This document shows positions 1 through 7,689 of a stretch of 17,304 nt of DNA, piece after piece. Position 1 is the first letter of the stretch. Each line of letters starts with the position of its first letter. Both the position numbers and the translations under genes were made by a program. The stretch comes from Alphaproteobacteria bacterium HGW-Alphaproteobacteria-13 (GTDB lineage Bacteria; Pseudomonadota; Alphaproteobacteria; Sphingomonadales; Sphingomonadaceae), in assembly GCA_002842935.1 (NCBI GenBank), contig PHEM01000022.1, positions 1 through 17,304 on the forward strand. The letters are read 5' to 3'. Below the pieces are notes generated by a model. The model did not search any database and was not told the DNA's origin. It was given only the letters and a program-made list of their open reading frames with translations.

Positions 1-466
1 GACGATCGATACGGCGCCCGACGTGGCGGCGGCGCAGGCGCGGCTCGACCTCGAACGCACGGTGATCCGCGCGCCCGTCGACGGCGTCGTCACCAACAAG
101 CAGGTGCAGGTCGGCCAGCGGATCGCGGCGGGCGCGCCGGTCATGATCATCGTCCCGATCGACACCGCCTATGTGGACGCCAATTTCAAGGAAAGCCAGT
201 TCAAGCGCATCCGCATCGGCCAGCCGGTCGAACTGACGTCCGACTATTATGGCGGCGACGTCGTCTATCGCGGCAAGGTGGTCGGCATCGCCGGGGGCAC
301 GGGCGCCGCCTTTTCGCTGATCCCCGCGCAGAACGCGACGGGCAATTGGGTGAAGGTGGTCCAGCGCCTGCCGGTCCGCATCCAGCTCGATCCACAGGAA
401 CTGAAGGCGCATCCGCTGCGCGTCGGCCTGTCGATGGACGCGACGATCGACACGCGCGGTCACTGA
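1..466 (+). CDS. emrA: EmrA-type membrane fusion protein (HlyD family), C-terminal part
   Basis: This is the C-terminal part of a periplasmic adaptor that links an inner-membrane MFS drug pump to an outer-membrane channel. The reading frame is open from base 2, so the start and the N-terminal membrane anchor lie outside the window. About 154 residues are visible: the end of the alpha-hairpin, then the lipoyl-like half-motif around RAPVDGVV, the beta-barrel stretch with VDANFKESQ and RIGQPVEL, and the characteristic EmrA block AFSLIPAQNATGNWVKVVQR followed by LPVRIQL. The last block is highly diagnostic of EmrA/VceA/FarA adaptors. The stop is at 464-466. An EmrB-type transporter starts 71 nt downstream on the same strand, as expected for an emrAB operon. 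The substrate cannot be told from sequence. Identity of the family is secure. Confidence 0.93.
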   Translation, partial: TIDTAPDVAAAQARLDLERTVIRAPVDGVVTNKQVQVGQRIAAGAPVMIIVPIDTAYVDANFKESQFKRIRIGQPVELTSDYYGGDVVYRGKVVGIAGGTGAAFSLIPAQNATGNWVKVVQRLPVRIQLDPQELKAHPLRVGLSMDATIDTRGH

Positions 467-537
467 CGATGCGCGCGCCAACGTTTCTACCGTCATTGTT
501 CGCTGCGCGCGCCATGACGGGAACGGGTGGATAGGCC

Positions 538-2094
538 ATGGCCAGCGCCGCCGCGCCCGCATCCGCGATCCCCGCCGAACCGCAGCCGCTGTCGGGCGTC
601 CGGCTGATCGCGGCGGCATTCGCACTGGCGCTCGCCAATTTCGTCGTCGTGCTCGACACCACCATCGCCAATGTTTCGGTGCCGCACATCGCGGGCGGGC
701 TGGCGGTGTCGCCGACGCAGGGCACGTGGGTCATCACCAGCTATGCCGTCGCCGACGCGATCAGCGTGCCGTTGACGGGCTGGCTGGCGATGCGGTTCGG
801 GACGGTGCGCTGGTTCCTTATCTCGATCATCGGCTTCGGGATATTCTCCTTTCTGTGCGGCGTGTCGCGCACGCTCGACGCGCTGATCATCTTCCGCATT
901 CTTCAGGGGCTGTCGGGCGGACCGCTGATGCCGCTGACGCAAGTCCTGCTGCTGCGCATCTTTCCCAAGGAAAAGGCGGGGGTCGGCATCGCCATATGGG
1001 CGATGACGACGACCAGCGCGCCGATATTGGGACCCATATTGGGCGGGTGGATCAGCGACAATTGGAACTGGCCGTGGATTTTCTTCATCAACCTGCCGGT
1101 CGTCGCCATCTGCGCATTCGGCGTGGCGAGCCTGCTCGGTCCGTTCGAGACGAAGCGCGAAAAAGCGCGCATCGATACGGTCGGACTCGTGCTGCTGGTG
1201 CTGTCGGTCGGCGTCTTTCAGCTGATGCTCGATACGGGGCGCGAGCATGACTGGTTCGAATCGGGCTGGATCGTGACGCTCGCCATCGTGTCGGCCATCA
1301 GTTTCGTCGCGTTCGTGATCTGGGAATTGACCGACGCCAATCCGGTCGTGGACCTGCGCGTCTTTCGCTTTCGCGGCTTCAGCTTTTCGACGCTGGCGAT
1401 TTCGCTGGGGTTCGGGGCCTTCATCGCGCAGGTCGTGCTGACGCCTTTGTGGGCACAGCAGGTCGCGGGCTATACGGCAACCGAAACGGGCCGCATCGTC
1501 GGGTGGATCGGCGTGTTCGCCGTGCTGCTGTCGCCGCTCGCCGCCGGGACGATCGGCAAGTTCGACATCCGTCTCTCCATCACCGGGGGCATCGTGTGGA
1601 TGGCCTTCGTCTCGGTCCTGCGTGCGGACTGGACCGCCGATGCCGATTATTGGACGCTCGCGCTGCCGCACGTGTTGCAGGGGATGGGCATGCCCTTCTT
1701 CTTCGTCGGGCTGACGGCGCTGGCGCTCAGCAGCGTGCCGCTGAAGGACCAGACGTCGGCGGCGGGCATGATGAGCTTCCTTCGGACGCTGAGCGGCGCG
1801 ATCGGCACCGCCGTCGCGACGACGGCCTGGGACGACCAAAGCCGCGTCGCGCGGTCCGAACTGGCGTCGAACCTGAACGACGCGGGCGGGACGATGGACC
1901 TGCTCCAGAGCGCGGCGGGCCTGACGCTGGAACAGGCGCGCGCGGCGATCGAGCGACTGGTGGAGGTGCAGGCGATGACGATCGGCGTGGTGCATCTGTT
2001 CCTGGCGACGGGCGTCGTGTTCCTGATCGCAGCGGCGTCGGTCTGGTTCGCGCCGCTGCCCAAGGAAGTGTCGATGGGCGCGGGAGGGCATTGA
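538..2094 (+). CDS. emrB: EmrB/QacA-type MFS drug efflux transporter (DHA2 family)
   Basis: An inner-membrane proton/drug antiporter of 518 residues, the usual DHA2 length, with about 14 hydrophobic segments. Visible marks are the first helix with VVLDTTIANVSVPHIAG (the D1 motif of DHA2 pumps), motif A as GWLAMRFGTVRW near residue 80, and motif C as GPILGGWISDNW from about residue 162, followed by WPWIFFINLPV. The final helix ends just before the short basic tail. The ATG at 538 was chosen because the conserved N-terminus follows it directly and a purine-rich GGTGGATAGG lies just upstream. The 71-nt gap after the adaptor gene contains a 7-bp inverted repeat (490-496 with 514-520) of unknown use. 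Together with the upstream adaptor it should form an EmrAB pump that exports hydrophobic toxic compounds through a TolC-like channel, which is not encoded in this window. Confidence 0.95.
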   Translation: MASAAAPASAIPAEPQPLSGVRLIAAAFALALANFVVVLDTTIANVSVPHIAGGLAVSPTQGTWVITSYAVADAISVPLTGWLAMRFGTVRWFLISIIGFGIFSFLCGVSRTLDALIIFRILQGLSGGPLMPLTQVLLLRIFPKEKAGVGIAIWAMTTTSAPILGPILGGWISDNWNWPWIFFINLPVVAICAFGVASLLGPFETKREKARIDTVGLVLLVLSVGVFQLMLDTGREHDWFESGWIVTLAIVSAISFVAFVIWELTDANPVVDLRVFRFRGFSFSTLAISLGFGAFIAQVVLTPLWAQQVAGYTATETGRIVGWIGVFAVLLSPLAAGTIGKFDIRLSITGGIVWMAFVSVLRADWTADADYWTLALPHVLQGMGMPFFFVGLTALALSSVPLKDQTSAAGMMSFLRTLSGAIGTAVATTAWDDQSRVARSELASNLNDAGGTMDLLQSAAGLTLEQARAAIERLVEVQAMTIGVVHLFLATGVVFLIAAASVWFAPLPKEVSMGAGGH

Positions 2095-2109
2095 AATCCG
2101 AATCCCCGT

Positions 2110-2220
2110 TTCCCCGAGCGAAGTCGAGGGGCTTATTCGAGCGGAGCGAGAATCTGCGCCGTCGCTGCCTCGGCTTCGCTCGGCATAGCCCCTCGACTTC
2201 GCTCGGGGAAGCGGTTCAGT
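2110..2220. repeat. 111-bp nested inverted repeat, copy 1
   Basis: A non-coding palindromic element between emrB and the ABC-F gene. Its outer arms (2110-2132 and 2188-2210) are perfect 23-bp inverted repeats built on CCCCGAGCGAAGTCGAGGGG. Inside them lies a second, imperfect pair of arms with the same core, CGAGCGGAGCGAG near 2139-2151 and CTCGGCTTCGCTCG near 2169-2182. The whole unit can fold as one long hairpin. The segment AAGCGGTTCAG after the right arm belongs to the unit, because it is also present in the second copy at 6063-6173, which aligns without gaps in reverse orientation with about 13 differences in 111 positions. It resembles REP/BIME-type repeats in layout, but I know no formal family name for it. 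Confidence 0.9.
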
Positions 2221-2275
2221 TATAGGCAAGAGGCGCACAGCCACCCGCTCTTGGGCTTTTCCCCATGCCATGCTA

Positions 2276-2287
2276 GGGGGCGCCCCC
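2276..2287 (+). promoter_or_regulatory. Ribosome binding site of the ABC-F gene inside a 12-bp palindrome
   Basis: AGGGGG (2275-2280) lies 7 nt before the ATG at 2288 and decides this start. The G-run is the left half of the perfect palindrome GGGGGCGCCCCC that abuts the start codon. As RNA, four G–C pairs with a GCGC loop could form and hide the ribosome binding site. The palindrome is directly visible; a regulatory role is conjecture. Confidence 0.5.
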
Positions 2288-4168
2288 ATGCTGACCATCA
2301 ACGGCCTTACCGTGCGCTTGGGCGGGCGCACCATCCTCGACCGCGCGAGCGCCAGCCTGCCGGGCAAGAGCCGCACGGGCCTGATCGGTCGCAACGGCGC
2401 GGGCAAGTCGACGCTGATGAAAGTGATGATCGGCCAGATCGAGGCGGACGAGGGCGGCATCGACATGCCGCGCCGCACGCGCGTCGGCTATATCGCGCAG
2501 CAGGCGCCAAGCGGCACCGCGACGCCGTTCGACACGGTGCTGGCCGCCGACATCGAACGCGCCGACCTGCTCGCGGCGTCGGAGACGGAGACCGATCCCG
2601 ACAAGCTCGCCGACATTCACGAGCGGCTGATCGCGATCGACGCCTATACCGCGCCCGCGCGCGCCGCGCGCATCCTGATCGGGCTGGGTTTCGACGAGGC
2701 GATGCAGGGCCAGCCGCTCGACAGCTTTTCGGGCGGGTGGAAGATGCGCGTGGCGCTCGCGGCGCTGCTGTTCTCGAACCCCGACCTGCTGCTGCTCGAC
2801 GAGCCGTCGAACCACCTCGACCTCGAAGCGACGATGTGGCTGGAAAGCTTCCTGCGCGCCTATCCGGGGCAGCTTGTCGTGATCAGCCACGAACGCGACC
2901 TGCTGAACAATGTCGTCGATCATATCCTGCACCTCGAAGGCGGGAAGGTGACGCTTTATCCCGGCGGTTACGATGCGTTCGAGCGCCAGCGCGCCGAACG
3001 CGCGGCGCAGCTGGCGGCGGCCAAGGCGGCGCAGGACGCGCAGCGCGCGAAATTGCAGGACTATATCGCCCGCAACAGCGCCCGCGCCTCGACCGCGAAA
3101 CAGGCGCAGTCGCGCGCCAAGCAACTCGCGCGGATGCAGCCCGTCGCCGCGCTCGTCGAGGACCCCAGCCTGGTGTTCGATTTCCCGAGTCCCGCCGACG
3201 ATCTGAAGCCGCCGCTGATCACGCTCGACCTCGCGAGCGTCGGCTATGCGCCGGGTGCGCCCGTGTTGTCGCGGCTCAATCTGCGGATCGATCCCGACGA
3301 CCGCATCGCGCTTCTGGGCCGGAACGGCAACGGCAAGACGACGCTCGCGCGCCTGCTCGCGGCGCAGCTTTCGCCCATGGACGGTGCGATGGCCGCCTCG
3401 GGCAAGATGCGCGTCGGCTATTTCACGCAATATCAGGTCGAGGAACTCGACGGCGCCGACACGCCGCTCGCGCATATGACGCGCGTGATGGCGGGCAAGA
3501 CGCCGGGCGCGGTGCGCGCGCAGCTGGGGCGCTTCGGCTTTTCGGGCGGCAAGGCGACGACCGAAGTCGCGAAGCTGTCGGGCGGTGAGCGCGCGCGGCT
3601 GGCGCTGGCGCTGATCACGCGCGAGGCGCCGCACCTGCTGATCCTCGACGAGCCGACCAACCACCTCGACGTCGATGCGCGCGAGGCGCTGGTGCAGGCG
3701 CTGAACGGCTTCGACGGGGCGGTGCTGATCGTCAGCCACGACCGCCATATGCTGGAGATGTCGGCCGACCGGCTGGTGCTGGTCGACGGCGGCACCGCGT
3801 GCGAATTCGACGGCAGCATGGACGATTATGTCGCCTTCATCCTCGGAAAATCGGACGGGACCGAGGCCAAGGCCGCGCCCGCCAAGCCGAAGGACGCGAA
3901 GCTGGCGCGGCAGGAAGCGGCCCGCGCGCGCGAGGCGCAGGCGGCGCTGCGTAAGAGCGCGAAGGATCATGAAGCACGGGCCGGGAAACTGGCGCGGCAG
4001 ATCAGCGCGATCGACCGCGCGATGTTCGATCCCGCCGGTGCCGATCCGGCACTCGCGAAGCTGACGATGGGCGATCTCGCCCAGCGGCGCGGCAAGCTCG
4101 CGGCGGAGATGGAAGCCGTCGAGGCGGCGTGGATGGAGGCGCTGGAAGCGATCGAAGCGGCGGCGTGA
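2288..4168 (+). CDS. ABC-F family ATP-binding protein (ribosome-associated, Uup/YheS-like)
   Basis: A soluble 626-residue protein with two ABC ATPase domains and no membrane segments, the ABC-F layout. Such proteins act on the ribosome rather than in transport. Domain 1 has Walker A GRNGAGKST at residues 34-42, signature SGG at 148-150 and DEPSNHLD from 171. Domain 2 has Walker A GRNGNGKTT at 344-352, signature LSGGE around 430-434 and DEPTNHLD from 454. Between them, about residues 230-290, is the charged helical linker (P-site tRNA interaction motif) rich in Ala, Arg, Lys and Gln. From about residue 520 there is an Ala/Lys/Glu-rich tail predicted to form a coiled coil. The start at 2288 is preferred over the upstream in-frame ATG at 2270 because AGGGGG is correctly spaced before it and conserved sequence begins at once. 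The subfamily is uncertain; it could act as a translation factor or give antibiotic protection. It converges with purH. Confidence 0.93.
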   Translation: MLTINGLTVRLGGRTILDRASASLPGKSRTGLIGRNGAGKSTLMKVMIGQIEADEGGIDMPRRTRVGYIAQQAPSGTATPFDTVLAADIERADLLAASETETDPDKLADIHERLIAIDAYTAPARAARILIGLGFDEAMQGQPLDSFSGGWKMRVALAALLFSNPDLLLLDEPSNHLDLEATMWLESFLRAYPGQLVVISHERDLLNNVVDHILHLEGGKVTLYPGGYDAFERQRAERAAQLAAAKAAQDAQRAKLQDYIARNSARASTAKQAQSRAKQLARMQPVAALVEDPSLVFDFPSPADDLKPPLITLDLASVGYAPGAPVLSRLNLRIDPDDRIALLGRNGNGKTTLARLLAAQLSPMDGAMAASGKMRVGYFTQYQVEELDGADTPLAHMTRVMAGKTPGAVRAQLGRFGFSGGKATTEVAKLSGGERARLALALITREAPHLLILDEPTNHLDVDAREALVQALNGFDGAVLIVSHDRHMLEMSADRLVLVDGGTACEFDGSMDDYVAFILGKSDGTEAKAAPAKPKDAKLARQEAARAREAQAALRKSAKDHEARAGKLARQISAIDRAMFDPAGADPALAKLTMGDLAQRRGKLAAEMEAVEAAWMEALEAIEAAA

Positions 4169-4230
4169 TTTATAGCCTGCCGCCGATGCGCGACGAATAT
4201 GGAGCGTGACTGAAGCAGTTGTGTGTCCCC

Positions 4231-4357
4231 GCCCTTCGACTGCCCGCAGGGCGGGCGCTCAGGATAAACTTCAGCCAAAGGCTGAAGGCGGGGGCCGCTG
4301 TCGTCCTTACGCAGCGCCGAAGGTGTAAACCGCCAGCGGCCCCCGCCTGCGCGGGGG
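4231..4357. repeat. Cluster of GC-rich hairpins at the convergent ABC-F/purH junction
   Basis: The 202-nt gap between two convergent genes holds four perfect short inverted repeats. They are GCCCGC/GCGGGC (4242-4247 with 4251-4256), CTTCAGCC/GGCTGAAG (4269-4276 with 4280-4287, loop AAA), GGCGGGGGCCGCTG/CAGCGGCCCCCGCC (4287-4300 with 4334-4347), and CCCCCGC/GCGGGGG (4340-4346 with 4351-4357). The third and fourth overlap, so they are alternative folds. None is followed by a clear T-run on either strand. They may nevertheless end transcription from both sides or block read-through. The motifs GCCCTTCGACTGCCC and CCCCCGCCTGCGCGGGGGCG look like dispersed intergenic repeats that I recall from sphingomonads; that is memory, not a search. 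Confidence 0.75.
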
Positions 4358-4370
4358 CGACGGTTTGGCA

Positions 4371-5963
4371 TCAATGTCGGAAATGGCGCATCCCGGTGAA
4401 GACCATCGCCAGCCCCGCCTCGTTCGCGGCGGCGATCACTTCGTCGTCGCGGATCGATCCGCCGGGCTGGATCACGCAGGTCGCGCCCGCCTCGACCGCC
4501 GCGAGCAGGCCGTCGGCGAAGGGGAAGAAAGCGTCGCTCGCGACCGCGCTGCCGACCGTGCGCGGCTGCGCCCAGCCGTGGCTTTCGGCCGCCTCGCGCG
4601 CCTTGGCGGCGGCGATGCGCGCGCTGTCCCGGCGGTTCATCTGGCCCGCACCGATGCCCGCCGTCGATCCGCCCCGGGCATAGACGATGGCGTTGGACTT
4701 CACATGCTTGGCGACGGTCCACGCGAACAGCGCGTCGGCCAGCTCTTCCTCGGTCGGCGCGCGGTCCGTCACGACCTTCAGGTCCGAAAGGCCGACATGA
4801 CCGTTATCGCGGCTCTGGGCGAGCCAGCCGCCGGCGATGGTCTTGAGCATCAGCCCGCCGCGCTGGGGGTCGGGCAGTTCGCCCGTCAGCAGCAGGCGCA
4901 GATTCTTCTTCTTCGCGAAGATCGCGCGGGCGTCGGCGTCGGCGTCGGGGGCGCAGACGACTTCTGTGAAGATGCCGCTGATCGCCTCGGCGGTCGGGCC
5001 GTCGAGCGGGCGGTTGACGGCGATGATGCCGCCGAAGGCCGACACATCGTCGCATTTCAGCGCCGCGTCATAGGCTTCGGTCAGGCTTGCCGCCGTCGCG
5101 ACGCCGCAGGGATTGGCGTGCTTGACGATGACGCAGGTCGGATCGGCGTCGCGGAATTCGGCGACCAGTTCCAGCGCGGCGTCGGCGTCGTTGATATTGT
5201 TGTAGCTCAGCTCCTTGCCCTGAACCTGTTCGGCCTGCGCGATGCCGCGCGCGGCGGGACCGGCGGACAGGTAGAGCGCGGCCTGCTGATGCGGATTCTC
5301 GCCATAGCGCAGCTCGCTCGCCAGCTTGGCGGTCAGCGGCAGCGTGTCAGGGAAGGTCTGGCCCTGATCGGCGAAGGCGAACCATTGCGCGATCATCCCG
5401 TCATAGGCGGCGGTATGCGCGAAGGCCGTCGCGGCGAGGCGCTTGCGTAGCGTGAGGCTGGTCGCGCCCGCGTTGGCGTCCATCTCGGCGATTACGGCCG
5501 CATAATCCTCCGGTTCGGTGACGATGCCGACGAAGGCATGATTCTTGGCCGACGAGCGCACCATGGCCGGGCCGCCGATGTCGATATTCTCGATGATCTC
5601 GTCGCGCGCCGCGCCCTTGGCGACGGTCGCGGCAAAGGGATAGAGGTTGACGACGACCAGATCGATGCCGCCGATCCCGTGCGCCTCCATCGCCGCGACA
5701 TGCGCCGCGTCGTCGCGCACGGCGAGGATGCCGCCGTGGACCGTGGGGTGCAGCGTCTTGACGCGGCCGTCCATCATCTCGGGAAAGCCGGTCAGCTCGG
5801 CGACGTCGAGGACGGTGTGGCCCGCCTCGCGCAGCGCCTTCGCCGTGCCGCCGGTGGACACCAGCTCGACCCCGTGGCGGACGAGCGCGGCGGCAAGATC
5901 GGTCAGCCCTGCCTTGTCGCTGACGGACAGGAGGGCGCGGCGGACGGGAACGAGATCGGTCAT
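4371..5963 (-). CDS. purH: Bifunctional AICAR transformylase / IMP cyclohydrolase
   Basis: Catalyses the last two steps of IMP synthesis: formyl transfer from 10-formyltetrahydrofolate to AICAR, then ring closure of FAICAR to IMP. It has 530 residues, the normal bacterial length. The N-terminal MGS-like cyclohydrolase domain (about 1-150) shows LLSVSDKAGL, STGGTAKALREAG and GFPEMMDGRVKTLHP. The transformylase domain shows LRYGENPHQ, the catalytic Lys-His pair in KHANPCGVA (K281-H282), DVSAFGGIIAVN and KHVKSNAIVYA. It is complete and shows no missing key residue. The ATG at 5963 fits the family start (RRALLSVSDKAG); GAGG lies about 10 nt upstream, a moderate ribosome binding site. It is read towards the convergent ABC-F gene. 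Its upstream region carries a strong hairpin and a 111-bp repeat separating it from the phosphatase gene. Confidence 0.98.
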   Translation of the reverse strand: MTDLVPVRRALLSVSDKAGLTDLAAALVRHGVELVSTGGTAKALREAGHTVLDVAELTGFPEMMDGRVKTLHPTVHGGILAVRDDAAHVAAMEAHGIGGIDLVVVNLYPFAATVAKGAARDEIIENIDIGGPAMVRSSAKNHAFVGIVTEPEDYAAVIAEMDANAGATSLTLRKRLAATAFAHTAAYDGMIAQWFAFADQGQTFPDTLPLTAKLASELRYGENPHQQAALYLSAGPAARGIAQAEQVQGKELSYNNINDADAALELVAEFRDADPTCVIVKHANPCGVATAASLTEAYDAALKCDDVSAFGGIIAVNRPLDGPTAEAISGIFTEVVCAPDADADARAIFAKKKNLRLLLTGELPDPQRGGLMLKTIAGGWLAQSRDNGHVGLSDLKVVTDRAPTEEELADALFAWTVAKHVKSNAIVYARGGSTAGIGAGQMNRRDSARIAAAKAREAAESHGWAQPRTVGSAVASDAFFPFADGLLAAVEAGATCVIQPGGSIRDDEVIAAANEAGLAMVFTGMRHFRH

Positions 5964-5985
5964 GGGAGAAGGGCCTCGGCTGGCA

Positions 5986-6024
5986 ATGAAGGACGCGGCT
6001 CCCCTAGGCGGGCCGCGCCTTCAT
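5986..6024 (-). other. 13-bp hairpin upstream of purH
   Basis: On the - strand, ATGAAGGCGCGGC (6024-6012) pairs with GCCGCGTCCTTCAT (5999-5986), giving 13 base pairs with a single bulged base (5993) and a 12-nt loop. It ends 22 nt before the purH start codon. No T-run follows, so it is not a standard intrinsic terminator. It may be a structured purH leader or mark the end of the upstream phosphatase transcript. The pairing is directly visible; the role is not known. Confidence 0.55.
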
Positions 6025-6062
6025 CGCAAGCGTCGAGGCGTGGTGGAGTCCCACGCATAATG

Positions 6063-6173
6063 TCTGAACCGCTTCCCCGAGCGAAGCCGAGGGGCCATGC
6101 CGAGCGAAGTCGAGGCAGCGACGGTGCGGGTTCTCGCTTCGCTCGAACGTGCCCCTCGGCTTCGCTCGGGGAT
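6063..6173. repeat. 111-bp nested inverted repeat, copy 2 (opposite orientation)
   Basis: The second copy of the element at 2110-2220, inverted relative to it, lies between the phosphatase and purH. The outer arms 6074-6095 and 6151-6172 form a perfect 22-bp inverted repeat built on CCCCGAGCGAAGCCGAGGGG. The inner arms are CGAGCGAAGTCGAG (6101-6114) and CTCGCTTCGCTCG (6133-6145), pairing with one bulged base. Relative to copy 1, the outer arms differ at one position on each side, and the two changes compensate (T–A in copy 1, C–G in copy 2), so base pairing is kept. The flank CTGAACCGCTT matches the flank of copy 1. No open reading frame or ribosome binding site is apparent in it. Confidence 0.9.
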
Positions 6174-6202
6174 ACGGCACTTCAGATTTCGCGTAACTTC
6201 CC

Positions 6203-7663
6203 CTATTTCCCGCGCGCGACGCAGACTCCGCCATCGGGACCGATGTTGCCGTCGCAGCGGCGCGTCGCCAGCGTCGGTTCGTCCAGTTCCTTCAAAAACT
6301 TGCGCCCATCCGCGCGCCGTTTCAGCGTGAAACCGTCATAGAGCGCGCCCGTGGCGGTATAGGTGCGGAAACTCAGCGCCCCCGGCGTGGCATCGACGAT
6401 CTGGTACAGCTCGGTCGCCTCGGCGACCTTGTCGGGCTGCCACGGCGCGCGGTCGTTGAGGCGGTACATCTTCGCCCCCGTGACCGACACCAGATAGACC
6501 GGCCCTTGCGTCGCTCCGTCCGCGCGGGTCCTGGCGCTCGCATCGCGCCCCGCCTCGGCCGTCAGGCGGCTGTAGCAATGGTCGTGGCCCTGCAGCACCA
6601 GATCGACGTCGCGGCGGTCGAACACGGGCTTCCACGCCGCCTTGATCTCGGCGGTGTCCTTGCCGCGCGCGCAAGTGAACACGGGCTGGTGGAACAGGAC
6701 GACGTTCCAGTCCGCCTTGCTCGACGCCAGCGTGGCGTCCAGCCAGTCGGTCTGCGCCTTCATCGCGCCCAGCCCGATCGCGGCGGTGCCGTCGAGGACG
6801 ATGAAGCGAACGCCCTGATAATCCACATAATAGGTCGTCGCCTTGACCGTGTCGGCTCCGTTCGCGGGCAGCGCGAACTGCGCGGGCCAATAGGGGCCGA
6901 GATGATAGCGCTCGGTCCCGTCGGGCATCATGCGCTCGACATATTCATGGTTGCCGGTCGCCGGAATCTGCGGGACCATGGCGTAATTATAGCCGCCCGC
7001 CTGGTTCCATTCGCCCCACTCGTCGTCATGGTCGAGGTCGTCGCGCTGCGACACGAGGTCGCCCGCGTGGACGACGAGGCGGATATCGCCATGGGCGTGG
7101 AAGGCTTGGCGGATCACGCGGCTGGCATAGGTCAATATGCCGTTCTGGATGTCGCCGAGGTAGAGGAAGCGAAAGGGCTTCGCCGTGTCGGCGGCGGTGC
7201 GGAACTGATGCCATTCGCTCCAGCCCGCCGCGCCCGCGACGCGATAGGCATAGGCGGTGCCGGGCGTCAGGCCCGTGAAGCGGATGTGGTGATAGAGGGC
7301 CGGGCCATAGCTGCTGTCCAGCGGCATCGCGGTGCCCGTGACGGTCGTGGCATTTTCCTCCAGCGTCGGACCATCGACCGCCACCGCGATCTGGGCCTGC
7401 GACGCCGCCTGCGCGGTGTCGGTGCGCCACGCGACCGCCATCTCCCGTGCCGGATCGGCGCCGGGGGTCAGGACGATGCGGTCGGGCAGCTTCTTCGGCG
7501 CATAGGGCAGGCCGGGCGAACGGGGGATGGGTTCGCCATCCTCCGTCCGGGTAACGATAGGGAATTCCGTCACCGGGGCCGCGCTCGCCGAAACGCCCGC
7601 TGAAACCCCCGCTGAAACCAGAGTGGCCGCCAGCAGCGGCAGGCCGATCTTTCGCATGCTCAT
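6203..7663 (-). CDS. Secreted metallophosphoesterase with N-terminal Fn3-like domain (purple acid phosphatase-like)
   Basis: A predicted exported phosphatase of 486 residues that should hydrolyse phosphate esters with a two-metal centre. Residues 1 to about 28 form a Sec signal peptide (MRKIGLPLLAATLVSAG, then a SAGV repeat and SASA). Residues of about 55-155 form the Fn3-like domain typical of purple acid phosphatases (HHIRFTGLTPGTAYAYRV). The calcineurin-type domain shows GDIQNG (D171), AGDLVS (D202), GNHE (N238, H239), FHQP (H325) and GHDHCY (H360, H362). The Tyr that follows GDxx in true purple acid phosphatases is Ser here, so it probably lacks the Fe-tyrosinate and is a related non-purple enzyme. 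AGGA lies 7 nt before the ATG at 7663; ATGs at 7666 and 7657 are alternatives. The gene follows the TonB receptor gene by 26 nt, suggesting one operon that releases and imports phosphate or the dephosphorylated product. Confidence 0.9.
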   Translation of the reverse strand: MSMRKIGLPLLAATLVSAGVSAGVSASAAPVTEFPIVTRTEDGEPIPRSPGLPYAPKKLPDRIVLTPGADPAREMAVAWRTDTAQAASQAQIAVAVDGPTLEENATTVTGTAMPLDSSYGPALYHHIRFTGLTPGTAYAYRVAGAAGWSEWHQFRTAADTAKPFRFLYLGDIQNGILTYASRVIRQAFHAHGDIRLVVHAGDLVSQRDDLDHDDEWGEWNQAGGYNYAMVPQIPATGNHEYVERMMPDGTERYHLGPYWPAQFALPANGADTVKATTYYVDYQGVRFIVLDGTAAIGLGAMKAQTDWLDATLASSKADWNVVLFHQPVFTCARGKDTAEIKAAWKPVFDRRDVDLVLQGHDHCYSRLTAEAGRDASARTRADGATQGPVYLVSVTGAKMYRLNDRAPWQPDKVAEATELYQIVDATPGALSFRTYTATGALYDGFTLKRRADGRKFLKELDEPTLATRRCDGNIGPDGGVCVARGK

Positions 7664-7689
7664 CATCCTGTCCTTTGTGCGGTTGGGTG

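Noticed and set aside
493..2478. Long open frame on the - strand opposite emrB and the ABC-F start (661 codons)
   Set aside because: It opposes genes with clear family motifs, is Arg/Asp/His-rich with no recognisable domain, and runs through the palindromic repeat. Such frames arise from GC-rich codon bias.
2110..6173. Repeats as a CRISPR array
   Set aside because: There are only two copies, 4 kb apart and inverted, with no regular spacers and no cas genes.
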